Shown here piece after piece: positions 22,957 to 36,241 of a DNA stretch of 64,000 bases. The stretch comes from Euptelea pleiosperma. Lineage: Eukaryota > Streptophyta > Magnoliopsida > Ranunculales > Eupteleaceae. Numbering within the stretch: the stretch's first letter is position 1; every line of letters begins with the position of its first letter. The DNA is taken from positions 16,796 through 80,795 of the forward strand of contig JASUTR010000109.1 in the NCBI GenBank assembly GCA_035048495.1. The letters run 5' to 3'. A program made the position numbers and the translations under genes. The notes under the pieces were generated by a model that saw only the letters and a program-made list of their open reading frames with translations, was not told where the DNA came from and did no database searches.

Positions 22957-23146
22957 ATGACGCACGGATGGAGCTAACTTGTTTCGCCTATCCCGAATCT
23001 TGTTCCAATACTTCAAATGTATTGAAACAATAATAATGGAAGAGTTTGAGTCCAATTACGAGGTCCGATTGCGAAAAAGTCTCAAGTTATAGGCTTCGGA
23101 ATGTAACACACAAACTGAGTCCAATTTGAGACGTTGACGCACGGAT
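20604..23146. repeat. 7-monomer tandem duplication (1239 bp)
   Basis: 20604-21907 matches 21843-23146 with shift 1239 (7 x 177). Paired markers are GGATGGAGGTAAC near 20669/21908 and 21023/22262, TTCATTTGTG near 21597/22836, and GAGACGATGACGC near 21712/22951. One difference was noted: CACGAATCTTG versus CACGAATATTG near 22288. A related pair near 30.2-32.5 kb is spaced 1593 bp (9 monomers) apart, so two monomers were gained there or lost here. Confidence 0.8.
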
Positions 23147-24115
23147 GGAGCTAACTTGTTTTGACTATCACGAATCTTGTTTCAACACTTCAAAAGTGTT
23201 GCAACAATAGTAATGGAAGAGTTTGAGTCCAATTACGAGGTTCGGTTGCGAAAAATTCACAAGTTATAGGCTTCGGAATGTAACACACAAACTGAGTCCA
23301 ATTTGAGACGTTGACGCACGGATGGAGCTAACTTGTTTCGACAGTCACAAATCTTGTTCAAACACTTCAAATATTTTGAAATAATTGTAATGGAAGAATT
23401 CGAGTCTAATTACGAGGTCCGGTTGCGAAAAAGTCACAAGTTATAGGCTTCGGAATGTAACACACAAACTGAGTCCAATTTGAGACGTTCACGAACGGAT
23501 GGAGCTAACTTGTTTCGACTGTCCCGAATCTTGTTCCAACACTTCAAATGTGTTGAAATAATAGTAATGGAAGAATTCGAGTCTAATTACAAGGTTCGGT
23601 TGCGAAAAAGTCACAAGTTATAGGCTTCGGAATGTAACACACAAAATGAGTCCAATTTGAGACGCTGACGCACGGATGGAGCTAACTTGTTTCGCCTATC
23701 CCGAAACTTGTTCCAATACTTCAAATGTGTTGAAACAATAGTAATGGAAGAGTTTGAGTCCAATTACGAGGTCCGGTTGCGAAAAAGTCACAAGTTATAG
23801 GCTTCGGAATGTAACACACAAACTGAGTCCAATTTGAGACGTTGACGCACGGATGGAGCTAACTTGTTTCGCCTATCCCGAATCTTGTTCCAATACTTCA
23901 AATGTGTTGAAACAATAGTAATGGAAGAGTTTGAGTCCAATTACGAGGTCCGGTTGCGAAAAAGTCACAAGTTATAGGCTTCGGAATGTAACACACAAAC
24001 TGAGTCCAATTTGAGACGCTGACGCACGGATGGAGCTAACTTGTTTCGCCTATCCCGAAACTTGTTCCAATACTTCAAATGTGTTGAAACAATAGTAATG
24101 GAAGAGTTTGAGTCC
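23147..24115. repeat. spacer monomers between super-blocks A and B
   Basis: Class e, f and a monomers followed by three d/d' monomers, related to about 17.1-17.7 kb. The CGCCTATCCCGAAACTTG subtype appears near 23692 and again near 24046, two monomers apart, with an ordinary CGAATC form between them, which suggests a small local two-monomer duplication. Nothing other than satellite is present. Confidence 0.7.
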
Positions 24116-27100
24116 AATTACGAGGTCCGGTTGCGAAAAAGTCACAAGTTATAGGCTTCAGAATGTAACACACAAACTGAGTCCAATTTGAGACGTTCAC
24201 GAACGGATGGAGCTAACTTGTTTCGACTGTCCCGAATCTTGTTCCAACACTTCAAATGTGTTGAAACAATAGTAATGGAAGAATTCGAGTCTAATTACGA
24301 GGTTCGGTTGCGAAAAAGTCACAAGTTAAAGGCTTTGGAATGTAACAGACAAACTGAGTCCAATTTGAGACGTTGACGCACGGATGGAGCTAACTTGTTT
24401 CGACAGTGATAAATCTTGTTCCAACACTTCAATTGTGTTGAAACAATTGTAATGGAAGAATTCGAGTCTAATTACGAGGTCCGGTTGCGAAAAAGTCACA
24501 AGTTATAGGCTTCGGAATGTAACACACAAACTGAGTCCAATTTGAGACGTAGACGCACGGATGGAGCTAACTTGTTTTGACTGTCACGAATCTTGTTTCA
24601 ACACTTCAAATGTGTTCCAACGATAGTAATGGAAGAGTTTGAGTCCAATTACGAGGTCCGGTTGCGAAAAAGTCACAAGTTATAGGCTTCGGAATGTAAC
24701 ACACAAACTGAGTCCAATTTGAGACGTTCACGCACGGATGGAGCTACCTTGTTTCGACTGTCCCGAATCTTGTTCCAACAATTCCAATGTGTTGAAACAA
24801 TAGTAATGGAAGAATTCGAGTCTAATTACGAGGTTCGGTTGCGAAAAAGTCACAAGTTATAGGCTTCGGAATGTAACATACAAACTGAGTCCAATTTGAG
24901 ACGTTGACGCACGGATGGAGCTAACTTGTTTTGACAGTGATAAATCTTGTTCCAACACTTCAATTGTGTTGAAACAATTGTAATGGAAGAATTCGAGTCG
25001 AATTACGAGGTCCGGTTGTGAAAAAGTCACAAGTTATAGGCTTCGGAATGTAACACACAAACTGAGTCCAATTTGAGACGTTGACGCACGGATGGAGCTA
25101 ACTTGTTTTGACTGTCACGAATCTTGTTTCAACACTTCAAATGTGTTGCAACGATAGTAATGGAAGAGTTTGAGTCCAATTACGAGGTCCGGTTGCGAAA
25201 AAGTCACAAGTTATAGGCTTCGGAATGTAACACACAAACTGAGTCCAATTTGAGACGTTCACGCACGGATGGAGCTACCTTGTTTCGACTGTCCCGAATC
25301 TTGTTCCAACAATTCCAATGTGTTGAAACAATAGTAATGGAAGAATTCGAGTCTAATTACGAGGTTCGGTTGCGAAAAAGTCACAAGTTATAGGCTTCGG
25401 AATGTAACATACAAACTGAGTCCAATTTGAGACGTTGACGCACGGATGGAGCTAACTTGTTTTGACAGTGATAAATCTTGTTCCAACACTTCAATTGTGT
25501 TGAAACAATTGTAATGGAAGAATTCGAGTCTAATTACGAGGTCCGGTTGTGAAAAAGTCACAAGTTATAGGCTTCGGAATGTAACACACAAACTGAGTCC
25601 AATTTGAGACGTTGACGCACGGATGGAGCTAACTTGTTTTGACTGTCACGAATCTTGTTTCAACACTTCAAATGTGTTGCAACGACAGTAATGGAAGAGT
25701 TTGAGTCCAATTACGAGGTCCGGTTGCGAAAAAGTCACAAGTTATAGGCTTCGGAATGTAACACACAAACTGAGTCCAATTTGAGACGATGACGCACGGA
25801 TGGAGCTAACTTGTTTCGCCTATCCCGAATCTTGTTTCAATACTTCAAATGTGTTGAAACAATAATAATGGAAGAGTTTGAGTCCAATTACGAGGTCCGA
25901 TTGCGAAAAAGTCTCAAGTTATAGGCTTCGGAATGTAACACACAAACTGAGTCCAATTTGAGACGTTGACGCACGGATGGAGCTAACTTGTTTCGACAGT
26001 CACAAATCTTGTTCAAACACTTCAAATATTTTGAAATAATTGTAATGGAAGAATTCGAGTCTAATTACGAGGTCCGGTTGCGAAAAAGTCACAAGTTATA
26101 GGCTTCGGAATGTAACACACAAACTGAGTCCAATTTGAGACGTTCACGAACGGATGGAGCTAACTTGTTTCGACTGTCCCGAATCTTGTTCCAACACTTC
26201 AAATGTGTTGAAATAATAGTAATGGAAGAATTCGAGTCTCATTACAAGGTTCGGTTGCGAAAAAGTCACAAGTTATAGGCTTCGGAATGTAACACACAAA
26301 ATGAGTCCAATTTGAGACGCTGACGCACGGATGGAGCTAACTTGTTTCGCCTATCCCGAAACTTGTTCCAATACTTCAAATGTGTTGAAACAATAGTAAT
26401 GGAAGAGTTTGAGTCCAATTACGAGGTCCGGTTGCGAAAAAGTCACAAGTTATAGGCTTCGGAATGTAACACACAAACTGAGTCCAATTTGAGACGTTGA
26501 CGCACGGATGGAGCTAACTTGTTTCGCCTATCCCGAATCTTGTTCCAATACTTCAAATGTGTTGAAACAATAATAATGGAAGAGTTTGAGACCAATTACG
26601 AGGTCCGATTGCGAAAAAGTCTCAAGTTATAGGCTTCGGAAAGTAACACACAAACTGAGTCCAATTTGAGACGTTGACGCACGGATGGAGGTAACTTGTT
26701 TTGACTGTCACGAATCTTGTTTCAACACTTCAAATGTGTTGCAACAATAGTAATGGAAGAATTCGAGTCTAATTACGAGGTTCGGTTGCGAAAAAGTCAC
26801 AAGTTATAGGCTTCGGAATGTAACAAACAAACTGAGTCCAATTTGAGACGTTGACGCACGGATGGAGCTAACTTGTTTCGACAGTCATAAATCTTGTTCA
26901 AACACTTCAAATGTGTTGAAACAATAGTAATGGAAGAATACGAGTCTAATTACGAGGTTCGGTTGCGAAAAAGTCACAAGTTAAAGGCTTCGGAATGTAA
27001 CATACAAACTGAGTCCAATTTGAGACGTTGACGCACGGATGGAGCTAACTTGTTTCGACAGTGATAAATCTTGTTCCTACACTTCAATTGTGTTGAAACA

Positions 27101-30100
27101 ATTGTAATGGAAGAATTCGAGTCTAATTACGAGGTCCGGTTGTGAAAAAGTCACAAGTTATAGGCTTCGGAATGTAACACACAAACTGAGTCCAATTTGA
27201 GACGTTGACGCACGGATGGAGCTAACTTGTTTTGACTGTCACGAATCTTGTTTCAACACTTCAAATGTGTTCCAACGATAGTAATGGAAGAGTTTGAGTC
27301 CAATTACGAGGTCCGGTTGCGAAAAAGTCACAAGTTATAGGCTTCGGAATGTAACACACAAACTGAGTCCAATTTGAGACGTTCACGCACGGATGGAGCT
27401 ACCTTGTTTCGACTGTCCCGAATCTTGTTCCAACAATTCCAATGTGTTGAAACAATAGTAATGGAAGAATTCGAGTCTAATTACGAGGTTCGGTTGCGAA
27501 AAAGTCACAAGTTATAGGCTTCGGAATGTAACATACAAACTGAGTCCAATTTGAGACGTTGACGCACGGATGGAGCTAACTTGTTTTGACAGTGATAAAT
27601 CTTGTTCCAACACTTCAATTGTGTTGAAACAATTGTAATGGAAGAATTCGAGTCTAATTACGAGGTCCGGTTGTGAAAAAGTCACAAGTTATAGGCTTCG
27701 GAATGTAACACACAAACTGAGTCCAATTTGAGACGTTGACGCACGGATGGAGCTAACTTGTTTTCACTGTCACGAATCTTGTTTCAACACTTCAAATGTG
27801 TTGCAACGATAGTAATGGAAGAGTTTGAGTCCAATTACGAGGTCCGGTTGCGAAAAAGTCACAAGTTATAGGCTTCGGAATGTAACACACAAACTGAGTC
27901 CAATTTGAGACGTTCACGCACGGATGGAGCTACCTTGTTTCGACTGTCCCGAATCTTGTTCCAACAATTCCAATGTGTTGAAACAATAGTAATGGAAGAA
28001 TTCGAGTCTAATTACGAGGTTCGGTTGCGAAAAAGTCACAAGTTATAGGCTTCGGAATGTAACATACAAACTGAGTCCAATTTGAGACGTTGACGCACGG
28101 ATGGAGCTAACTTGTTTTGACAGTGATAAATCTTGTTCCAACACTTCAATTGTGTTGAAACAATTGTAATGGAAGAATTCGAGTCTAATTACGAGGTCCG
28201 GTTGTGAAAAAGTCACAAGTTATAGGCTTCGGAATGTAACACACAAACTGAGTCCAATTTGAGACGTTGACGCACGGATGGAGCTAACTTGTTTTGACTG
28301 TCACGAATCTTGTTTCAACACTTCAAATGTGTTGCAACGATAGTAATGGAAGAGTTTGAGTCCAATTACGAGGTCCGGTTGCGAAAAAGTCACAAGTTAT
28401 AGGCTTCGGAATGTAACACACAAACTGAGTCCAATTTGAGACGTTCACGCACGGATGGAGCTACCTTGTTTCGACTGTCCCAAATCTTGTTCCAACAATT
28501 CCAATGTGTTGAAACAATAGTAATGGAAGAATTCTAGTCTAATTACAAGGTTCGGTTGCGAAAAAGTCACAAGTTATAGGCTTCGGAATGTAACACACAA
28601 ACTGAGTCCAATTTGAGACGTTGACGCACGGATGGAGCTAACTTGTTTCGCCTATCCCGAATCTTGTTCCAATACTTCAAATGTGTTGAAACAATAATAA
28701 TGGAAGAGTTTGAGTCCAATTACGAGGTCCGATTGCGAAAAAGTCTCAAGTTATAGGCTTCGGAATGTAACACACAAACTGAGTCCAATTTGAGACGTTG
28801 ACGCACGGATGGAGCTAACTTGTTTTGACTATCACGAATCTTGTTTCAACACTTCAAAAGTGTTGCAACAATAGTAATGGAAGAGTTTGAGTCCAATTAC
28901 GAGGTCCGGTTGCGAAAAATTCACAAGTTATAGGCTTCGGAATGTAACACACAAACTGAGTCCAATTTGAGACGTTGACGCACGGATGGAGCTAACTTGT
29001 TTCGACAGGCACAAATCTTGTTCAAACACTTCAAATATTTTGAAATAATTGTAATGGAAGAATTCGAGTCTAATTACGAGGTCCGGTTGCGAAAAAGTCA
29101 CAAGTTATAGGCTTCGGAATGTAACACACAAACTGAGTCCAATTTGAGACGTTCACGAACGGATGGAGCTAACTTGTTTCGACTGTCCCGAATCTTGTTC
29201 CAACACTTCAAATGTGTTGAAATAATAGTAATGGAAGAATTCGAGTCTAATTACAAGGTTCGGTTGCGAAAAAGTCACAAGTTATAGGCTTCGGAATGTA
29301 ACACACAAAATGAGTCCAATTTGAGACGCTGACGCACGGATGGAGCTAACTTGTTTCGCCTATCCCGAAACTTGTTCCAATACTTCAAATGTGTTGAAAC
29401 AATAGTAATGGAAGAGTTTGAGTCCAATTACGAGGTCCGGTTGCGAAAAAGTCACAAGTTATAGGCTTCGGAATGTAACACACAAACTGAGTCCAATTTG
29501 AGACGTTGACGCACGGATGGAGCTAACTTGTTTCGCCTATCCCGAATCTTGTTCCAATACTTCAAATGTGTTGAAACAATAATAATGGAAGAGTTTGAGT
29601 CCAATTACGAGGTCCGATTGCGAAAAAGTCTCAAGTTATAGGCTTCGGAAAGTAACACACAAACTGAGTCCAATTTGAGACGTTGACGCACGGATGGAGG
29701 TAACTTGTTTTGACTGTCACGAATCTTGTTTCAACACTTCAAATGTGTTGCAACAATAGTAATGGAAGAATTCGAGTCTAATTACGAGGTTCGGTTGCGA
29801 AAAAGTCACAAGTTATAGGCTTCGGAATGTAACAAACAAACTGAGTCCAATTTGAGACGTTGACGCACGGATGGAGCTAACTTGTTTCGACAGTCATAAA
29901 TCTTGTTCAAACACTTCAAATGTGTTGAAACAATAGTAATGGAAGAATTCGAGTCTAATTACGAGGTTCGGTTGCGAAAAAGTCACAAGTTAAAGGCTTC
30001 GGAATGTAACATACAAACTGAGTCCAATTTGAGACGTTGACGCACAGATGGAGCTAACTTGTTTCGACAGTGATAAATCTTGTTCCAACACTTCAATTGT

Positions 30101-32514
30101 GTTGAAACAATTGTAATGGAAGAATTCGAGTCTAATTACGAGGTCCGGTTGCGAAAAAGTCACAAGTTATAGGCTTCGGAATGTAACACACAAACTGAGT
30201 CCAATTTGAGACGTTGACGCACGGATGGAGGTAACTTGTTTTGACTGTCACGAATCTTGTTTCAACACTTCAAATGTGTTGCAACAATAGTAATGGAAGA
30301 ATTCGAGTCTAATTACGAGGTTCGGTTGCGAAAAAGTCACAAGTTATAGGCTTCGGAATGTAACAAACAAACTGAGTCCAATTTGAGACGTTGACGCACG
30401 GATGGAGCTAACTTGTTTCGACAGTCATAAATCTTGTTCAAACACTTCAAATGTTTTGAAATAATTGGAATGGAAGAATTCGAGTCTAATTACGAGGTCC
30501 GGTTGCGAAAAAGTCACAAGTTATAGGCTTCGGAATGTAACACACAAACTGAGTCCAATTTGAGACGTTCACGAACGGATGGAGCTAACTTGTTTCGACT
30601 GTCCCGAATCTTGTTCCAACACTTCAAATGTGTTGAAACAATAGTAATGGAAGAATTCGAGTCTAATTACGAGGTTCGGTTGCGAAAAAGTCACAAGTTA
30701 AAGGCTTCGGAATGTAACATACAAACTGAGTCCAATTTGAGACGTTGACGCACGGATGGAGCTAACTTGTTTCGACAGTGATAAATCTTGTTCCAACACT
30801 TCATTTGTGTTGAAACAATTGTAATGGAAGAATTCGAGTCTAATTACGAGGTCCGGTTGTGAAAAAGTCACAAGTTATAGGCTTCGGAATGTAACACACA
30901 AACTGAGTCCAATTTGAGACGATGACGCACGGATGGTGCTAACTTGTTTCGCCTATCCCGAATCTTGTTCCAATACTTCAAATGTGTTGAAACAATAATA
31001 ATGGAAGAGTTTGAGTCCAATTACGAGGTCCGATTGCGAAAAAGTCTCAAGTTATAGGCTTCGGAATGTAACACACAAACTGAGTCCAATTTGAGACGTT
31101 GACGCACGGATGGAGCTAACTTGTTTTGACTATCACGAATCTTGTTTCAACACTTCAAAAGTGTTGCAACAATAGTAATGGAAGAGTTTGAGTCCAATTA
31201 CGAGGTCCGGTTGCGAAAAATTCACAAGTTATAGGCTTCGGAATGTAACACACAAACTGAGTCCAATTTGAGACGTTGACGCACGGATGGAGCTAACTTG
31301 TTTCGACAGTCACAAATCTTGTTCAAACACTTCAAATATTTTGAAATAATTGTAATGGAAGAATTCGAGTCTAATTACGAGGTCCGGTTGCGAAAAAGTC
31401 ACAAGTTATAGGCTTCGGAATGTAACACACAAACTGAGTCCAATTTGAGACGTTGACGCACGGATGGAGGTAACTTGTTTTGACTGTCACGAATCTTGTT
31501 TCAACACTTCAACTGTGTTGCAACAATAGTAATGGAAGAATTCGAGTCTAATTACGAGGTTCGGTTGCGAAAAAGTCACAAGTTAAAGGCTTCGGAATGT
31601 AACATACAAACTGAGTCCAATTTGAGACGTTGACGCACAGATGGAGCTAACTTGTTTCGACAGTGATAAATCTTGTTCCAACACTTCAATTGTGTTGAAA
31701 CAATTGTAATGGAAGAATTCGAGTCTAATTACGAGGTCCGGTTGCGAAAAAGTCACAAGTTATAGGCTTCGGAATGTAACACACAAACTGAGTCCAATTT
31801 GAGACGTTGACGCACGGATGGAGGTAACTTGTTTTGACTGTCACGAATCTTGTTTCAACACTTCAAATGTGTTGCAACAATAGTAATGGAAGAATTCGAG
31901 TCTAATTACGAGGTTCGGTTGCGAAAAAGTCACAAGTTATAGGCTTCGGAATGTAACAAACAAACTGAGTCCAATTTGAGACGTTGACGCACGGATGGAG
32001 CTAACTTGTTTCGACAGTCATAAATCTTGTTCAAACACTTCAAATGTTTTGAAATAATTGTAATGGAAGAATTCGAGTCTAATTACGAGGTCCGGTTGCG
32101 AAAAAGTCACAAGTTATAGGCTTCGGAATGTAACACACAAACTGAGTCCAATTTGAGACGTTCACGAACGGATGGAGCTAACTTGTTTCGACTGTCCCGA
32201 ATCTTGTTCCAACACTTCAAATGTGTTGAAACAATAGTAATGGAAGAATTCGAGTCTAATTACGAGGTTCGGTTGCGAAAAAGTCACAAGTTAAAGGCTT
32301 CGGAATGTAACATACAAACTGAGTCCAATTTGAGACGTTGACGCACGGATGGAGCTAACTTGTTTCGACAGTGATAAATCTTGTTCCAACACTTCATTTG
32401 TGTTGAAACAATTGTAATGGAAGAATTCGAGTCTAATTACGAGGTCCGGTTGTGAAAAAGTCACAAGTTATAGGCTTCGGAATGTAACACACAAACTGAG
32501 TCCAATTTGAGACG
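24116..32514. repeat. complex super-block, copy B
   Basis: This is the partner of 12965-22956. It carries scattered single-base differences, among them CTTCAGAATG near 24159, GGCTTTGGAATG near 24331, CGACAGTAATGG near 25683, GTCTCATTAC near 26237, GAGACCAATT near 26589 and TTTTCACTGTC near 27764. It lacks much of the second 13-monomer repeat and carries extra a/b/c triplets near 27.9-28.6 kb. Phase stays on the 177-bp grid throughout. Confidence 0.76.
27913..28621. repeat. extra a-b-c monomers in super-block B
   Basis: Four monomers with no direct counterpart at the 8850-bp shift. They repeat the local order a (GAGCTACCTTG with CAATTCC), b, c, a. The last a-type copy has private changes (CCCAAATC near 28481, GAATTCTAG near 28530 and TTACAAGG). 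A local 3-monomer expansion of about 531 bp would explain them. Confidence 0.62.
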
Positions 32515-33409
32515 TTGACGCACGGATGGAGCTAACTTGTTTTGACTGTCACGAATCTTGTTTCAACACTTCAAATGTGTTCCAACGATAGTAATGGAAG
32601 AGTTTGAGTCCAATTACGAGGTCCGGTTGCGAAAAAGTCACAAGTTATAGGCTTCGGAATGTAACACACAAACTGAGTCCAATTTGAGACGTTCACGCAC
32701 GGATGGAGCTAACTTGTTTCGACTGTCCCGAATCTTGTTCCAACAATTCCAATGTGTTGAAACAATAGTAATGGAAGAATTCGAGTCTAATTACGAGGTT
32801 CGGTTGCGAAAAAGTCACAAGTTATAGGCTTCGGAATGTAACATACAAACTGAGTCCAATTTGAGACGTTGACGCACGGATGGAGCTAACTTGTTTCGAC
32901 AGTGATAAATCTTGTTCCAACACTTCAATTGTGTTGAAACAATTGTAATGGAAGAATTGGAGTCTAATTACGAGGTCCGGTTGTGAAAAAGTCACAAGTT
33001 ATAGGCTTCGGAATGTAACACACAAACTGAGTCCAATTTGAGACGTTGACGCACGGATGGAGCTAACTGGTTTCGCCTATCCCGAAACTTGTTCCAATAC
33101 TTCAAATGTGTTGAAACAATAGTAATGGAAGAGTTTGAGTCCAATTACGAGGTCCGGTTGCGAAAAAGTCACAAGTTATAGGCTTCGGAATGTAACACAC
33201 AAACTGAGTCCAATTTGAGACGTTGACGCACGGATGGAGCTAACTTGTTTCGCCTATCCCGAATCTTGTTCCAATACTTCAAATGTGTTGAAACAATAAT
33301 AATGGAAGAGTTTGAGTCCAATTACGAGGTCCGATTGCGAAAAAGTCTCAAGTTATAGGCTTCGGAAAGTAACACACAAACTGAGTCCAATTTGAGACGT
33401 TGATGCACG
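32515..33409. repeat. linker monomers before the 15-monomer zone
   Basis: About five ordinary monomers (c, a with CAATTCC, b, d' and d). One carries GAATTGGAG near 32955 in place of GAATTCGAG, removing an EcoRI site, and one has GAGCTAACTGG near 33061, a change that recurs in the following zone near 35011, 37671 and 40315. Phase is exact. No other sequence type is present. Confidence 0.7.
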
Positions 33410-36241
33410 GATGGAGCTAACTTGTTTTGACTATCACGAATCTTTTTTCAACACTTCAAAAGTGTTGCAACAATAGTAATGGAAGAGTTTGAGTCCAATT
33501 ACGAGGTCCGGTTGCGAAAAATTCACAAGTTATAGGCTTCGGAATGTAACACACAAACTGAGTCCAATTTGAGACGTTGACGCACGGATGGAGCTAACTT
33601 GTTTCGACAGTCATAAATCTTGTTCAAACACTTCAAATGTTTTGAAATAATTGTAATGGAAGAACTCGAGTCTAATTACGAGGTCCGGTTGCGAAAAAGT
33701 CACAAGTTATAGGCTTCGGAATGTAACACACAAACTGAGTCCAATTTGAGACGTTCACGAACGGATGGAGCTAACTTGTTTCGACTGTCCCGAATCTTGT
33801 TCCAACACTTCAAATGTGTTGAAACAATAGTAATGGAAGAATTCGAGTCTAATTACAAGGTTCGGTTGCGAAAAAGTCACAAGTTATAGGCTTCGGAATG
33901 TAACACACAAAATGAGTCCAATTTGAGACGCTGACGCACGGATGGAGCTAACTTGTTTCGCCTATCCCGAAACTTGTTCCAATACTTCAAATGTGTTGAA
34001 ACAATAGTAATGGAAGAGTTTGAGTCCAATTACGAGGTCCGGTTCCGAAAAAGTCACAAGTTATAGGCTTCGGAATGTAACACACAAACTGAGTCCAATT
34101 TGAGACGTTGACGCACGGATGGAGCTAACTTGTTTTGACTGTCACGAATCTTGTTTCAACACTTCAAATGTGTTGCAACAATAGTAATGGAAGAATTCCA
34201 GTCTAATTACGAGGTTCGGTTGCGAAAAAGTCACAAGTTATAGGCTTCGGAATGTAACATACAAACTGAGTCCAATTTGAGACGTTGACGCACGGATGGA
34301 GCTAACTTGTTTCGCCTATCCCGAATCTTGTTCCAATACTTCATATGTGTTGAAACAATAATAATGGAAGAGTTTGAGTTCAATTACAAGGTCCGATTGC
34401 GAAAAAGTCACAAGTTATAGGCTTCGGAATGTAACACACAAACTGAGTCCAATTTGAGACGTTGACGCACGGATGGAGCTAACTTGTTTTGACTATCACG
34501 AATCTTGTTTCAACACTTCAAATGTGTTGCAACAATAGTAATGGAAGAGTTTGAGTCCAATTACGAGGTCCGGTTGCGAAAAATTCACAAGTTATAGGCT
34601 TCGGAATGTAACACACAAACTGAGTCCAATTTGAGACGTTGACGCACGGATGGAGCTAACTTGTTTCGACAGTCATAAATCTTGTTCAAACACTTCAAAT
34701 GTTTTGAAACAATTGTAATGGAAGAATTCGAGTCTAATTACGAGGTCCGTTTGCGAAAAAGTCACAAGTTATAGGCTTCGGAATGTAACACACAAACTGA
34801 GTCCAATTTGAGACGTTCACGAACGGATGGAGCTAACTTGTTTCGACTGACCCGAATCTTGTTCCAACACTTCAAATATGTTGAAACAATAGTAATGGAA
34901 GAATTCGAGTCTAATTACAAGGTTCGGTTGCGAAAAAGTCACAAGTTATAGGCTTCGGAATGTAACACACAAAATGAGTCCAATTTGAGACGCTGACGCA
35001 CGGATGGAGCTAACTGGTTTCGCCTATCCCGAAACTTGTTCCAATACTTCAAATGTGTTGAAACAATAGTAATGGAAGAGTTTGAGTCCAATTACGAGGT
35101 CCGGTTCCGAAAAAGTCACAAGTTATAGGCTTCGGAATGTAACACACAAACTGAGTCCAATTTGAGACGTTGACGCACGGATGGAGCTAACTTGTTTTGA
35201 CTGTCACGAATCTTGTTTCAACACTTCAAATGTGTTGCAACAATAGTAATGAAAGAATTCGAGTCTAATTACGAGGTTCGGTTGCGAAAAAGTCACAAGT
35301 TATAGGCTTCGGAATGTAACATACAAACTGAGTCCAATTTGAGACGTTGACGCACGGATGGAGCTAACTTGTTTTGACTGTCACGAATCTTGTTTCAACA
35401 CTTCAAATGTGTTCCAACGATAGTAATGGAAGAGTTTGAGTCCAATTACGAGGTCCGGTTGCGAAAAAGTCACAAGTTATAGGCTTCGGAATGTAACACA
35501 CAAACTGAGTCCAATTTGAGACGTTCACGCACGGATGGAGCTAACTTGTTTCGACTGTCCCGAATCTTGTTCCAACAATTCCAATGTGTTGAAACAATAG
35601 TAATGGAAGAATTCGAGTCTAATTACGAGGTTCGGTTGCGAAAAAGTCACAAGTTATAGGCTTCGGAATGTAACATACAAACTGAGTCCAATTTGAGACG
35701 TTGACGCACGGATGGAGCTAACTTGTTTCGACAGTGATAAATCTTGTTCCAACACTTCAATTGTGTTGAAACAATTGTAATGGAAGAATTCGAGTCTAAT
35801 TACGAGGTCCGGTTGTGAAAAAGTCACAAGTTATAGGCTTCGGAATGTAACACACAAACTGAGTCCAATTTGAGACGTTGACGCACGGATGGAGCTAACT
35901 TGTTTTGACTGTCACGAATCTTGTTTCAACAATTCAAATGTGTTGCAATGATAGTAATGGAAGAGTTTGAGTCCAATTACGAGGTCCGGTTGCGAAAAAG
36001 TCACAAGTTATAGGCTTCGGAATGTAACACACAAACTGAGTCCAATTTGAGTCGTTGACGCACGAATGGAGCTAACTTGTTTTGACTGTCACGAATCTTG
36101 TTTCAACACTTCAAATGTGTTGCAACGATAGTAATGAAAGAGTTTGAGTCCAATTACGAGGTCCGGTTGCGAAAAAGTCACAAGTTATAGGCTTCGGAAT
36201 GTAACACACAAACTGAGTCCAATTTGAGACGATGACGCACA
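33410..36241. repeat. 16-monomer relative of the 15-monomer unit
   Basis: The class order is e, f, a, d', c/aattc hybrid, d, e, f, a, d', c/aattc, c, a, b, c, c over 2832 bp (exactly 16 x 177). It resembles the following 15-monomer copies but includes a d-e pair (34310-34650, with GAGTTCAATTACAAGG) that they lack, and it differs at many single sites. It is probably an older or sister version of the same higher-order repeat. Confidence 0.7.
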
